64,000 nucleotides of DNA from Zygnema cylindricum (GCA_037447655.1 JBBHKE010002680.1:1-64000); one strand, 5' to 3'; numbered from the stretch's first letter, positions 23,223 to 35,972 are shown. A program made the numbers and translations. Notes: a model not told the origin generated them from the letters alone.

Positions 23223-23836
23223 GATGCCTACCTACTAAATTCCTGAAGTCCTAAACCCCTCTCACAACCCCTAACTACTGACGTACAAACCAATCACCTG
23301 ACTGTAGAGTACAAAAAAGTACTTTGGCCGATATACTTTTTGTACGGCATGTGTACGGCAAGGTCATTGGATGGACGCATGTCTTTGTCTCACCCATCTT
23401 TATGCTCCCTCGGATTCCTACCTCTCAATGTTATCTCACCACAAGGTACCAGGTCATGTCAAGCTCGAAAACCGCCAAAGCAGCCATTCCGGGATCTCGG
23501 CGATGATACGCGACGTCAAATCCATACCGGCTTTCAGTATTAGCCGTCAAAACAAATGTCCGGTTCATTTGTTTTGTGTGTGACTTGTGGTACGGTATAT
23601 TTAAGGAATCTCTATGCATTATATCCGTAATTTCGATAATCAGACTAGATCCTCTAAACAACGTTTTAATAAATATCACACCTCATGTACTGTAACGAAA
23701 TTCTACGACACACTTGTTACAGCTGACGGCTACGCCTCGCTATGCTGGTCGAAGGTTCAAGTCCTGCTGGACTCAACCTTTTGTTGAGAGTGACTTATGT
23801 CACTCTTTAATTTTGCCTATAGAGCTAAGGCAGCCT
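23223..23836 (+). mobile_element. Partial Copia LTR with tRNA-like module
   Basis: It parallels the Copia LTR at 46044-47090: CCTAAACCCCTCTCACA, then CCAATCAC, TTTTTGTACGGCATGTGTACGG, CATTCCGGGATCTCGGCGATGAT and, near the end, GAGCTAAGGCAGCC. It is cut at about 23836 where a minus-strand Gypsy LTR begins. In the position where other LTRs of the family carry the conserved hairpin, it has a tRNA-like segment at 23716-23779. Confidence 0.6.
23716..23779 (+). other. tRNA-like segment within LTR (B-box GGTTCAAGTCC)
   Basis: GGTTCAAGTCC at 23754-23764 matches the Pol III B-box/T-loop consensus (GGTTCRANTCC). GACGGCTACGCC about 35 bp upstream is in the position of a D-arm/A-box. The acceptor stem does not close convincingly, so this is tRNA-like rather than a tRNA gene. 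Similar modules occupy the same place in other LTRs here (27072, 46811, 62218). Confidence 0.4.
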
Positions 23837-24612
23837 GTCGAGCGTGCCCCGGAACCATGAGGTTGGGCACACTGTCCGAGGAGAATGTGCCAGAAGGACT
23901 TACATCCCACCCCAAATGCCAATGCTTCCCCAGAGGTGGGGTAATACCCTCCCTGGTTCTTTCCTTTCCCTCGGGGTGTATGAGGAAGGGCCTTTTTATA
24001 AACCGATACGGAGTAAGGTATGTATGCGAGAACAAATGAAAAAGAAAATACAACATACCCCTTATTCGGTGCTCATCCACTGGAAGTCAATTAAATGCGC
24101 AGTCTCGATAACACTCTCCTGATGAATGATGCGGGAAAGGTAAGTCGTTTACTCCGGCTAATCCAAAGTTCCGGAGACAATTAAGAACAAACTCATAGTA
24201 CGCAAATAATCCCACGCGGAAATATAAAAGAATAAAAATAGGCTTTCTCAGATTAAACAATATCACCTTGCCCCAGAGAATTGAATAAAAGATAGGAAAA
24301 TCAATAATGGAAGAGCAAGCTAAACATACCCTGGAGTGCAACAATGGCCAAATCACGAAGAGGCAACACCTCCAAATGGCAACGATGAGAGTTATGATCC
24401 TTCCCCATACCTCGGTTCCGCCGCATGGATCCGACAAAACTCTTCTCAGTTCCAAATGGAAACAGTCCAAATCGCCCAAAGAGGGAACTATAGCAACCAC
24501 CCCCTCGAGCTACAATTTCAGCAACAAACAGTCCAAAACAGAGATGGCAATAGAGTTCACAACAAAATGCAATAGTAGTCAGGGCTTTAGCTTCATCTTC
24601 GACTTTCAGTGA
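23837..24612 (-). mobile_element. Gypsy LTR pieces joined without internal region
   Basis: On the minus strand, 24612-24058 matches the downstream part of the Gypsy LTR (conceptual ELYCHLCFG; TTCTCTGGGGCAAGGT). It is followed by GAATAAGGGG and then at 24057 by the LTR start (TATGTTGTATTTTC, CTTACTCCGTATCGG, CCTTCCTCATACACC), which is cut at 23837. The same order occurs at 44.9 kb on the plus strand. Confidence 0.55.
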
Positions 24613-24724
24613 CTGCAACAAGCGTGGGAGTTGAAAAGAGAAGTTAGAGGCAGACTGCCTTGGCTTCTTTTCTGCATTTTAATTTAGACCTAGAAAATAC
24701 TAAACAAACCATCAAATTCTACAG

Positions 24725-24905
24725 CATGACATCGCGCGTGCGCGCGTAATACCATAAGTGTGCAGAATACCGCGCATGCGTGCAAAATACCGAGGGTGCG
24801 TGAGAAATACTGTGCATGAGTGCATTATATCGTGCGCACGCGACGAATATCACGCGTGCCTGCATGATATTGTGCGCGCGAGAAATCAACCTGATGCGGC
24901 ATGAC
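24725..24905. repeat. CG-rich 20-bp minisatellite, second array
   Basis: Diverged units of the array at 22905-23190 (CCGCGCATGCGTGCAAAATA type), again ending GATGCGGCATGAC. It is preceded by a Copia LTR fragment at 24613-24720 (TATTTTCTAGGTCTAAATT; AGGCAGTCTGCCTCTAAC), suggesting the array sits in one LTR subfamily. Confidence 0.7.
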
Positions 24906-25749
24906 AACTTTGTTTTTCTGAGATAACAGCCGGAACCGAAGAAGATGAGGATGCCGGTGTAGTCATCTTGGAACCAAACCAAGCTAGAAACTTTCACAAA
25001 AACCGGTCTGAAAAACAGCAACTTCAACAGTTGATAAAACCCAAACCAGAGACAGAATAGCTCTGCAAATCTACCACAAAGTAGATAATATCAGGATTAA
25101 CACACACACAAATTTACAAATAATTTTGCCAACAGATCTGTGAGATATCTACTGATGAAAATGTCAAAAACAGGCTGTACAGTTTTTGACTACAAAATGT
25201 TCATACCTTCAAAGTTATCTAAGTCCTACTAATATACACTGAAGCCTATGCTGCTGAACGTACGGAGGCATACCAGCCGTACAATAAATACCTACGGCTC
25301 GAACCAAACAAGGTACGTCACACAAAAAGATTCCTTTACTAATCAACTAACTACACAAAGACAAAAAACTACTTAACTAGATATTTACAAAGGAGTAGGA
25401 TTCTATATGCCACGTCATTTGTCGTGTATGTGGTTCACACGGAACAGCATTTGTCGACGGTCTCCTTCAGCCGCGTACATATCACATTCGGCACTGTAGA
25501 CAAATCTCCATGTGCCATTTTATCCTCAAGTGTATCTATCCACAAACAATCGGATATTCTGGAGTGTCTTCTTTCTTGTAGTGACTTGAGTCTTAGGAGT
25601 GTATATAAATGTGTACTCCCTACCGATCTAGTGGAACATCATTTCTGGTGTGTAATGAATTGAACTTACAACCAAACATATGCTAAGTCGTGAAACTCTC
25701 TCTCCCTCACACTCGAGGCATAGAGAGGACTAAAGCTTTCGAAAACAAT
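24906..25749. other. Repeat-derived spacer, not identified
   Basis: No recognisable domain. Words such as CCAGCCGTACAATAAAT and the position next to a Copia integrase fragment suggest diverged LTR sequence, but I cannot assign it. Confidence 0.3.
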
Positions 25750-26076
25750 AAACTTGACTACCGAATACTTTTAAGTGAGAGATATCTGGTTTCCTTCTCT
25801 TATAAGGTGTCATTCTATTTACGGCTGTAGTGAGGACTTTATTCTTAATGTAGTTTGTCAATTCATGGCTTTTGCCCAAAATCTTTTTCCTATTTTCTTA
25901 TCTGCCAACATACTACGCACACTATCTCTTAAAGTGCGGTTCAACCTCTCAGCTACCCCATTTAGTTCTAGATTATTGGGTACAGTTTTTTGATGCTGAA
26001 ATCCCTCATCTCTCAAGTATTCTGCAAACTAGTTAGAGGTTTACTCTCCCCTATTATTACTTCTTATTCTCTTAAT
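25750..26076 (-). pseudogene. Copia integrase fragment
   Basis: The minus strand matches the integrase core of the full-length Copia at 49210-49540 (region around NGVAERLNRT and ANYIKNRV), with several substitutions and stops. It is cut at 26076, where a Copia LTR starts. Confidence 0.7.
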
Positions 26077-27340
26077 TAAAAGAAGCTAATCTAGATAGTG
26101 TCGACTCCAAGTTTATATAAACTCAAATGATTGAACCCTTGACAATCAAAACCCCATTACAGCTTCACCCCTGTGAAGTAAGACTATTGTGTGCTCAGTT
26201 CCACCACATATGCAAAGTTAGAAAATGAGATTTGGACACATTCACCCACTTTGACTTTCTCTTATATATGCAGCCACCCAGACTGGTAAAACTGATGACC
26301 GGCTACACTCATGTGTAGTGTAGACTCCCATGAGTGCGCAGCAACAAGAATCACTAAAATTGGTCAATTAAATTGGTAGTTATGGCTAGCCAAAGTTTAC
26401 CATGTATATAAGGTGCTCTCTGAAGAAGAGGCTAACCTACCAAAAATATTATAAATCCTAAAACCCCTCTCTTAGCCCCCTAGTACTAAGGTACGCACCA
26501 ATGAATAGATTGTAAAGTATATAAAGGTACAGGTGTCGGTGTACCTTTTGTACGGCTATCGTAAGACATGGCCAAAAACCAACACGTGTCTTATCCGGAC
26601 TCGTTTTTTTAATTCCGAAATTTGTGCTGCCAAATATTATCTCTCCACGTGGCTCCAAGTCATGCCACGTCTGAAAAACGATACCGTACAAGAAAGAACA
26701 AGTGTCAAAGTACTTTCTATAGGTACATTGTATGAAATTGCCATAGTGCAACATTTGTCACTTCCAGATTTGTTTTCTTCCGTTCCGGAAATTCCGTATG
26801 CCCGTATGATGTTGCCACGTGTCATTCGGAGTGGCGGCGTCTGCAAACTGCTAAATTGTTCTTTATGCGATGTCGGTGCTCACCACGGCCGTTCGATTTA
26901 TATCGTCGTTTAAAACAGACCGTCGAAATAAATGTCCCTACTATTTATTTTCCGGTACTAAAAGTATAACTCTTTCTATGCCCTATATACCGTAATCCAG
27001 TTAAATTGAAAACCCTACGTGTAACTATGTAAATAACTATCAAACCCTATATGTCCTAGCACTAATCCTAGACTAAATGGACAAAGCTAATGGTTGCGGG
27101 ATGTTTGACGGACGATAGGTACCAGGATCAATTCTAGGGTCCGTCAAATACATTTTTGGTAAACATACCTATTATCTACTCGTGTCTCTCTGGAGAGCTT
27201 AGGCACCCATGGCTTTATCCCCCTCTCTAGCATTGAGTGACTATAACAAGTGTGTGGGCTTGGAGAAGAGAGTCAAAGGCAAACTGCCTCTGCTCTTTTT
27301 CTATCCTAATAAAGACCTAAAAAATACTCAAATATCAACA
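26077..27340 (-). repeat. 3' LTR of deleted Copia derivative
   Basis: Direct repeat of 29236-30544. It ends on the plus strand in CTCAAATATCAACA, so the element's LTR begins TGTTGATATTTGAG. About 40 bp at the other end are missing. It includes the conserved hairpin at 27104-27148 (TTTGACGGAC pairs perfectly with GTCCGTCAAA) and the A-box-like CTAAATGGACAAAGC at 27072. Confidence 0.75.
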
Positions 27341-27463
27341 CTCCCCTTATTTTCTAGTCTACTTTCTTTAAATTCTTACAAACAAATAAAAAACATTCCT
27401 TTCCCCTTTTCCATTTTTCTTTCTTTTCCCTTTTTTTTCATAAAACTTTAAGACAACACCCTC

Positions 27464-29260
27464 CTATTTAAAAAGGTCATTTAAATGAGCTGAAGTAAAC
27501 ATTCCATCTTGGTGATCATACATTTTATTTAACATCCCACTTTTCATAAATCCGAGCAAAGATATTATCCACCTCATCTCTTTTCCATCCACACACAAAC
27601 CGATTTCCCACTTGTAATCCAAATAGCCAGCCCCATCTCCAATCTGCAACATACACTTAAATGCTAACCCTTTTATAGGCACACCTCCATAAATAAAATC
27701 ACTTCCTTTAGTGATGTCAAACCCATTACCCCCAAAAACTGAACTTTGCTCACTCTCTCCCATCGATTTCTTTCCACTCACTTTCTAAATTTATTCCCAA
27801 TAAATATTTCTCCTCCTTAAACCTTTCATTAAATATTCCTCTTCTCCCTTATCCTTTAAGACCCCTTCTAGTTTCTTTTCTCCCCTTTCCTCGCAATCTG
27901 TTGAAGTCTCCATTTCCAACCAATTTTATGTTTCCAAATTGTCTATAAAATTATCCTCATTAATTTTATCTTTCCCGTTTTCACTTATGGATCCTAGATC
28001 TGACTTTCTCATTTCTATGTCATACACTCTACACTCCTCAACGTCCTCAAGTACCTCCTCTCTCTTTACTCCCCTTATACCTCCTAAAGCACATTGTTGC
28101 CTTCGTGGAATTTTTGTGTACTTTTCTCTCTTCTCCATTCTACCGATGTGAACAAGCTCCAAGATTTCTTCATCCTCTTTCTCCTCTTCCCCTTATACCT
28201 CCTTATTCACACTCCAACTTCTAAGTTCTTCCAAACAAGGACACTCCTCGATATAGTGACCCGGTTTTTCTACAAAAGAAGCAAACCCCATTTTTTCAAA
28301 GCTCCCCTTTCTTTTATTCTCCCTCTCTTTCCACCAAAGTTCTGATAAGGTTTACCTTTGTCTTTTTTCCTCTCATTATGCTTCCGCTCGTCACCGTCGT
28401 TCCTCACATCACTCTTCCGCCAGTCACCACCAGTTGTAAATGCAGTCTCTGTGTTACTTCCGCTACGAAGCTCCAAGGTGCCTTCCCTCACAAAAATTAT
28501 CCCCATGGTAATGCTCCAAGTCCATGAAAAGACATCCATTCCTTGCATACACTAAATGATTTCTTCGTACTCATGTGGGAGCTTTATGATTAGTTTATTA
28601 ATCTTTCTCTCCCCAGATTCCACATATCGCGCACTAGCAAGCTCAACTTATAACGCAGCAATATCATTGCAAATTTCTATCATGCTAACGCCTTTATAAA
28701 CATAGGCCTCTATTTCTTGTTTTACTAAATGCTGCCTCTATATAGTCTCCCTCTTATAAATCTAAATTAGTGTTTCCCAATTTTTCGAATACTTGATTAG
28801 ACTTAAAAGAGTGATAGCTATGGACTTAGACACATATCTATGTATGTTATGTTTTGCTATAGTGTTTTTATATTCCCAAATTTTCTATCATTTTCTTCTG
28901 TTTTTGGTTCAGTTATAATCCCCACAAGTGGAACCGTAGCCGAGAGCCTAGCTCCCCTCACCATAGGTGTCCCTTTATCCTTCTCCCCTATTTCCCCTTC
29001 CACGGTAATGATTTTCCCTTCACCTTCCATTGCATCTGAACTCTGGTTGGTTTTCTGGGCAGCCCCAGATGATTCTCCATAGTGAGTTCCTCCAGAGCCC
29101 AGGGGCGGACACCTCACTTGTTGCGAAACAATTCCCCATAAGTGCTTCTCGAAAAGTAATCCCTCCATCGTAAACTTCCAATAAGTGAAGTTTAATCCAT
29201 CAAACATAAACACCCTAGATGGTGGGCCCATAACTTGAAATTCTTTGGGCTCCATTGCCA
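27464..29260 (-). pseudogene. Internal remnants of deleted Copia (gag and RNase H only)
   Basis: Read on the minus strand: gag start at 29260-28857 (EFQVMGPPSRVFMFDGLNF, WGIVSQQV), gag end at 28548-28270 (SWTWSITMGIIFVREGTLE), a QQCALGGIR block at 28162-27926 matching the pre-protease linker, then a degenerate RNase H piece at 27781-27464 (DITKGSDFIYGG; RWIISLLGFMKSG). Protease, integrase and RT are absent. Flanked by LTRs of the same family, this is a non-autonomous, internally deleted derivative. Confidence 0.7.
29223..29234 (-). other. Primer-binding site matching tRNA-iMet anticodon arm
   Basis: The complement reads GTTATGGGCCCA, one base after the LTR terminus. It is complementary to the anticodon stem-loop (TGGGCCCATAAC, anticodon CAT) of eukaryotic initiator tRNA-Met, as in Drosophila copia, which is primed by a half tRNA. 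The same 12-mer occurs at 55172-55183; a diverged form is at 51422-51433. The site is also translated as VMGP of Gag. Confidence 0.7.
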
Positions 29261-30544
29261 CACAGAATTCGAAAATCAAAAGAAGCTAATCTAGATAGTG
29301 CCGACTCTATGTTTATTTAAACCCAAACGAATGACCCCTTGACAACGAAAACCCCATTATAGCTTGACTCCAGTGAAGTAAGACTTTTTTTGTGCTCAGT
29401 TCCACCACACAATGCAAAGTTAGAATATGAGATTTGGACACATTCACCCACTTTGAATTTCCTTTATAAATGCAATCACTCAAGCTAGCAAAAACTCTGA
29501 CCGACTGCTTTTTTGTGTAGCGTGGACTGCTTTGATTCCGTAGCAACAAGAATAACTGAAATTGGTCAACTGAATTGATAGTTATGGCTAGCCATAGTTT
29601 ACCATTTATACAAGGTGCTCTCTGGGAGAGGTAGCTACCTACCAGAAATAATTTAAGTCCTAAAACTCCTCTCTAAGCCCCCTAATACTACAGTACGAAC
29701 CAATGACAAGACTATAAAGTTCATAAAGGTGCAGGTGCCGGTGTTTCTTTTTTACGGCCATCGTACGACATGGCCAAAAACCAACAAGTGTCTTATCCGG
29801 ACTCTTTCTTTTAATTCTCGGAATTCGTGCTGCCAAATATTATCTCTCCACGTGGCTCTAGGTCATGCCACGTCTGAAAAATGGTACCTTATAAGAAAGT
29901 ACAAGTGTTGGATTACTTTGTGTAAGTACATTGTACGAAATCGCTATAGTGTTACATTTGTTACCTCCGGAATTGTTTTCTTCCGTTCATTAAATTCTGT
30001 AAGCTCGTATGATATTGCCACGTGTCATCCATAGTGGCGGCGCCTGCAAATTGCCAAATTGTCCTTTCTGCGATATTGGCGCTAACCACAGTCGTCCGAT
30101 TTACATCGTCATTTAAAACGGACCGTCGAAATAAATGTCCGTACTATTTATTTCGATGGTACTAAAAGTACAACTGTTTTTATGCCCTATATACCGTAAC
30201 CCAGTTAAATGGAAAACCCTACTTGTAACTATGTAAACATCTATCAAACCCTATATATCCTAGCACTAGTCCTAGACTAAATGGACAAAGCTAACGGCTG
30301 TTGGATGTTTGACGGACGGTAGCTACCAAGATCAATTCGTAGGTCCATCAAATACCTTTTTGGTAAACATACCTATTATCTACTCGTGTCTCTTTGGAGA
30401 GCTTAGGCAGCCATGGCTTTATCTCCCTCTCCAGCCTTGAGTGACTAGAACAAGTGTGGGGGCTTGGAGAAGGGAGTCAGAGGCAAACTGCCTCTGCTCT
30501 TTTTCTATTCTATTAAAGACCTAGAAAATACTCAAATATCAACA
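29236..30544 (-). repeat. 5' LTR of deleted Copia derivative
   Basis: Starts TG at 29236 and ends CAACA at 30544, 1309 bp, in direct repeat with 26077-27340. Just outside the inner end (29223-29234) is TGGGCCCATAAC, whose complement GTTATGGGCCCA is the primer-binding site. The hairpin at 30308-30352 has one mismatch in its 10-bp stem. The gag ATG (29263-29261, minus) lies inside this LTR. Confidence 0.75.
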
Positions 30545-31730
30545 ATTCTTTGTCAAGCTCGGATGCTTGGGTGGCACATTTTTCCTTACCCAGGATTTGC
30601 AGGCACCTTTCACCTTGTACGGACACCGGTGTACCGAGAATGGAGTGCACCAAACCAGACACGATTATTTGATTTCCAAAGTTGAGCTCAACGCATTGTA
30701 TTTTGCGCCTAACAAAGGACGGAGTGCAAAGTTAGAGAGCCTCAAAGATGGGAATGGTTGCACTATATTGGATGTAATCCACCCATGTAGAAGGGGGGTA
30801 CATTGTGGAACGTTGTATAGACTTTCGGGTTCTTATCTTCATTTGGTTGTTAGGAGTCAGTAAAAATTTGGTTGAGGTCAAACTCATTCTTGGTCTGTTA
30901 ATTACATCAGGTTGAAGTTGGACATTTAGCGTTGTTGTACAGCCTTTCTCTTATAATAGCGAAACAGATTTGACTTATAACCGTAGATTTAGCCATAGTT
31001 AGACTTACAACCTTTTACCCTGAGTGTAGTACAGCCTATTTTGTCTTATGACACATCGTTAACGATTGCTTGCCGCTGATTGGCCAATGGTATTGCTTGG
31101 ACTTTCAAGTTGGCAGTAGGAAATGCTTTGGTGTACAAGGCACTTTGGGCCGAAGGAGACAGGTTGCTTTTTCACTACTGTCTCCTAAGAAAACCCTAGA
31201 GAAATACAATCAATCTTTTTGTTGGAGAATTGTTGCATTGTGTCGTGAACTCTATTGCCATCTTTGTTTTGGATTGATTTTTGTGGAAATCATAGCTCAG
31301 GTGGGTGGTTGGCACTATCCTCTCTTTGGGCGGTTCGAACTTTCGTTATTTGAAACTTTGAAGAGTCTGGTCGGATCCGTACGACGGAACCGAGGGTTGA
31401 GGGAGAATCATATCAGTCTTCGAGGCAATTTGGAGAGGTTTCTTCTTCTAAGTTTGTCTGCGTTGCAGTCAGAGGTATGTGAGCTTGCTTCACCATTTTT
31501 ATTGATTTCTATATTTATTTCTATTTTCTGGGGCAAGGTAATCTGAAAGAGCCGATATTTATAGTTTCTATATTTTTGCGTGGAAGTTATTTGCGCACTG
31601 TTGTGATAATCCTCGGTTTCTGGCCGGAGTTTTGTGGGCCGGATCGGACGACTAGCATTCCTTTTTCATCCTTTGTATAGTATTCAGGAGTGTAGCATTT
31701 AGTGGGCTTCCGGCGGATAAGCCTTGTACT
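30545..31730 (+). repeat. 5' LTR of the DNMT-Gypsy (5' truncated)
   Basis: Matches 43758-44920 over about 1.16 kb (from TCAAGCTCGGATGCTTGGG to GTAGCATTTAGTGGG and GGATAAG). The U3 start seen at 42484 (TATGTGGTACTTTC) is missing because a Copia LTR ends at 30544. The conceptual frame 31070-31546 (ELYCHLCFGLIFVEI) is LTR sequence, also seen at 21.0 and 24.5 kb, not a gene. Confidence 0.75.
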
Positions 31731-31822
31731 GAAAAATCAACCTGTCTCTATATATTAAAGAGGTTAGGTGCTTAGGGCGGAGTACTTTCAAAAAGGGATC
31801 TAGCTCCTGTATCCAGTCATCT

Positions 31823-32452
31823 ATGGGAGGAGGAGAAGTTTATGATAAGGATCTTTCACGAGTCCGACTGGAAGAACAGGAAAGGCAAGAAGCAGTAGCA
31901 CAGGAGGAAGAGTCTCAAGGCCCAAGGTAGTAGTTCCCTTTGCCTCCACTCTCAACATAGAGATTGTCCTTTAGGGAATAATGCCTGAGGCTTTAACAGT
32001 TGAGACTCCTCCGAAACAGCCAGTGAAGCCACCCTCTCCTCTTCCTCCACCTGTCTTCTCTCCCGAGAATTTCCCAACTTTGTCCGAGGCTGCCAGATCT
32101 TGGGCCACGGAGAATGGGGAGAGATCGACCTTATCTCCTAAATAAAGTAGGAAGGGCTTGGCACATAAGGAAGCAGTCCCTGGTCACCCTTTTGAAATAG
32201 GACGCCATAGAAGATCGAAGGCTCCGATAGCAGAGATCTATATGGATCCCAAAATCCTGGCACACCCTAACCGGCCCGGTCAAAAAGAAAACTTAGCCCT
32301 TCACAATCTCCATGAATTGAAGGTTAAGAAGGAGTTGGTGCAGCTGGTAGTTAGGTCCGACCGAGCTAGAATCGTAAGCTTAGTGGGAGGCGTAGTGGAA
32401 ATATTGAGCAGTTCATCAAAAAGTAGGTCATCCACCTTTGTCCAGGAATAAC
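31823..32452 (+). pseudogene. Gypsy gag, N-terminal region
   Basis: ATG at 31823 (MGGGEVYDK) follows a leader of about 90 bp. The frame is charged (RLEEQERQEAVAQEEE) and stops at TAG TAG (31928). A Pro-rich stretch follows (PPSPLPPPVFSPENFPTLSE), then a block conserved with the fragment at 19.6-20.1 kb (HNLHELKVKKELVQLVVRSD). Several stops make it non-functional. Confidence 0.6.
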
Positions 32453-34402
32453 AGGGGATACCGTCAACTTCATACCGGCATTCTACCCAATCTCAGGACA
32501 CCAGAACCAGTGGACCGTCCTAGGGCAGGACAACCTCACGGACCCGGGCCGGGGAAGGGACCAGTAAGTGGGGGCTCCCAGAGCCCCAGAGGTTGCACCG
32601 GTTTGATCATAAAGACAACAAGGGCAGATTCGCTCTTCAACCGAAAGATGAGCCGTTCTTCCCTTCCTCCTCAGTCTCTCCTAGCTCCCTGTCTCCATGA
32701 GTGCCGATAGTCTAACCTTCCGAAAGGTTGTGACGTTCGAGACCTACAAACCCCAAAGTACCGGCTTGGAAATTGCGGATCTCTTAGGTGTGGTGAGCAG
32801 CACCCAGAAGCTAGTTGATTTCTTGCGGTCTCAGAGTCAGGCTATGGCGGGGGCCAGACTCGTCACCGTAGACTGGGAGGCTCTTGAAAAGGAATGGAAA
32901 AAGGCACTAGAACACGAATTGCTCCTCTTCCGGGAGGCTAAGTAGAGAGCAAAGGGGATCCTTAGTGGACAGGTCGATTCCTCTCGTAGAACCGGTTCCT
33001 CTGCGTGAGAACAACCCTTGGGACAAGCAATTCCTCCTGCAACACCGGCTATGAGCACTTACCAGAGACCTAGACCGGAACCTCCACTTAAGCAGGAAGG
33101 GGGGGAGGGACAACAAGGCCTTACAAATAGGGATGGGTGTAGATCTACTGGGAAACTTGGCAGCTGTTGCCACTGAGCATCCTACCTTGGTCTCGTTGGC
33201 GGGAGCTTCCACTGTGGAGGACGTGATGTAGCTACAACCTGACCACAGAGTACACATTTCTCTCGGACTATCCACTCCTCCGCCATCTCCACCTCACGCC
33301 TCCTCTCGTTTGCCCTCAATTTCTCCCGCTGCCGCAGTCCGTTCGTCCCCGGGACCGCCTGTTTTACCCTACAAGTACGACGTCCCTGCCTACTCACCTT
33401 CTCACAGACGATCCCCATCTTCCAACTCCAAAACTCCACCTGCCGAAACCTCCAGAAGGCTCCCCAGGAGACACAAACCTTTTCCTCAAAGCCCACGATC
33501 CTCTTTGTCCTCGCCACAGCCCATCCCACAAAGATCTTTGAATAGGCCTCGCCTCCATATCCCTTCAGTGGCTACGGTCCTAAGAGAAGAACAATATTTT
33601 GCTGGATATAAAGGAGCCATATATTTCACACCTCTTTTTTTTGCAAGACCTTCTTCAGTTGGGGGGGGGGTCATAGCAGATACACCTGGAGGAGAAAGAG
33701 GTTCGGGCGTAGAAGGGACAAAACCCGGAGCCATTTCACCGGTCTAGTTTGTCAGCCCCACTAGGATAGCCTCTCCACAGTTCACCCACCTTGCCGAGGA
33801 GGAAAACGAAATGGAGGACATAAGGATCTTTACGGGGGACAGCTCGGTGATCGCTTTTTTTGATTTTGAACTGTTGTGGAAATCCTTCACGCAGTCCGAA
33901 ATTAACATATACAGGGGAGGGGCCATCCAAGAGGATTTTGAGACCAGTCTTTTCCCTATGATGGTAAACTATCTAGCTTGAGGAGCATTGGCCGACTATA
34001 AGGAGCGTTAACCCTCTCTAATGGCTCCAAACATCAAAATCTCAGATATAGCTCTTGACGCCGAGGTCCTTGACGCCGCCGCCGACCTGGCCGCAGACCT
34101 GGCCGCCGCCACAGCAACCCCTGTTAGTGCTACCTTCAGTAGGGACATGAAACTGCAAGCCCAAGGTAGAGCCTATGTTAACCATCTGCTGACTGTACAA
34201 GCAGCTGAGGCAGCCACTCGGATGGTGGCCAACCCAACTCCTTATACCGCTCTTCAGAACTCTAGGAGGCTCCTTTACACAGAAAAGAACGAAACTGCCA
34301 TCAACGAATTCATTGAATTCCGATGTTTGAAGAATGAAACACCGCAAACTCTGTTCAACCGCCTCTCGAGCCTCTGTCAGAAAAACCAAGTTGTCTACCA
34401 TT
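32453..34402 (+). pseudogene. Gypsy gag, middle and capsid region
   Basis: 32697-32945 encodes an acidic, helix-prone block (IADLLGVVSSTQKLVDFLRS). 33121-34402 stays in one frame with a few stops and shows a Pro/Ser-rich linker, then DIRIFTGDSSVIAFFDFELL and an Ala-rich helical segment (AADLAADLAAATATPV). It ends near LCQKNQVVYH, after which the frame shifts. The assignment rests on position between leader and zinc knuckle and on capsid-like helical content. Confidence 0.5.
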
Positions 34403-35810
34403 GACACACCAGCCATGGCCACGAAATATTATATCGCTGTTTGGAATTCGTTCGGACCAACAGGACAGGCAGCCCTCGACAATTGGAGTGCCAGTCAGGC
34501 AATCGACGACAAGAATCCCACGGCGCAGGAAATCTTATTAGCAGCGAAGAAGTTGTATGATCATTTTGTAAACAGTGAGGCCAGAGAAAAGGCTGTTACC
34601 AACAAAGCACGAGCCAACTTCGCACGTTTTCCGGGGGAATCCTCTCTTTACAAAGAGGAACTACAGAACTTTAAGGTTTGCAGAAGCTTATGGGGAAACA
34701 CGAAGCCGAGACCAAATCCGAACCTGCAATGGGTGCGGATGAAAAAAATTACCTGTACAACTGCCTGAACTGCAACCAAAGTGCCACGTGAGGAAACGAT
34801 GCCCCATGAAGCTCAACCCGGAACTCGCTATCAAGCAAAAGGAGTTTGAGAAAGAACGAGCAGAAAGAACCCGAAAGCAGTAGGAACGCAAGCAGGGAGG
34901 AGGAGGGGACCGCACGCCGGTCAAAAAGAAAACTAATAAACCTACTCCTCGCTCCGAAACCTCCAAAATGTCTCAATCTCAATTAACACAAATCAGACTT
35001 CCTAAATTTAATGATGCACAGATCTCTAATGAGCTAATAAGGAAATACACTACTGAGGGGTAAAAATGTGAGGCCTGTGAGTTCATGGGCCATAAGGAGG
35101 GGCAATGTTTCCAGAAGTATGGTGTACCAAAAGAAATTATGCAATATGTTTTGTTCACAGGCTAGGGGGAAACAGCCGTTAATCTCGTGCCATTGCAACT
35201 TTTGTATCCCTTGGGAGGTCGATCTCCAGATGAACTAAGACCAAGTAACATGACGCCACAAAACATCATCCAGCAGCAAAGCAATCAATTGTCCGCCATG
35301 GCAGCAGAATAGGCCGCTCTCCGCTTCGGATAAAGGGCCCGTACTCCTCCACCTCTAACGCACGCTCAGAAACTACATAAATAAAAAAAAGAACTGCTAC
35401 GAAAGTTGGCAGAGCTGGAACAGCAGACCACGCTGGGTGGAGATGATGATGACCTTATGGGTTGGGATATGGAGACTTCAAAGGCTCATCATGCTAAAAC
35501 ATTTCTGCCCGGAGCTTGGAACGTTGAGGTCGAAGACAATCAGAGGCAACTCCGCTCTACCACGTCTTCACAGAGAAAGGACAACCAGCCGACGGAACCA
35601 AAGGACCACAACCGCAAAGCCACCGGTCATTTATCCTACACACCGCAAGCTGTCCTGCTGAATAGTGACATTGGTTTGGGCCTGAAACCGACCCATCTGC
35701 CTCCTCCGGTTCCAAAAAAACTTCCTCCCCGGTTTGAGGGTTACAAGAAACCACAGCGTGAAAAGAATGCTTCAGCAACGAAAATAGATCAGGAATGGTT
35801 TGACCGATAA
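34403..35810 (+). pseudogene. Gypsy capsid end and CCHC zinc knuckle
   Basis: 34403-34768 continues in a shifted frame (WNSFGPTGQAALDNW; AKKLYDHFVNSEAREK) and looks like capsid C-domain. 35067-35108 encodes CEACEFMGHKEGQC, a C-X2-C-X4-H-X4-C knuckle for RNA binding. 35406-35810 is a Pro/Lys-rich tail before protease. Stops near the knuckle (TAA before it, TAG after it) lie where glutamine or tryptophan codons differ by one transition. Confidence 0.65.
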
Positions 35811-35972
35811 CAAGCCTCAAAGACTAACTGCTGATCCACCATTAACACCTTCAACAGGGAAATTTGACGCAAAATAGGAAGAAACAGAGGAGGGGAACAG
35901 GAGAAATTAGAAGACAAGGACTCAACCATTTCATCGCCCAAAACTCACCCTTCTTCTTCGAAACCAGCAGTC

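Noticed and set aside
23716-23779. Functional tRNA gene
   Set aside because: B-box is good but acceptor and anticodon stems do not close; position inside an LTR favours a tRNA-like module.
31070-31546. 158-codon frame with ELYCHLCFGLIFVEI, repeated at 21.0 and 24.5 kb
   Set aside because: It lies wholly inside the Gypsy LTR and is broken in the other copies; conservation is that of repeat DNA, not protein.
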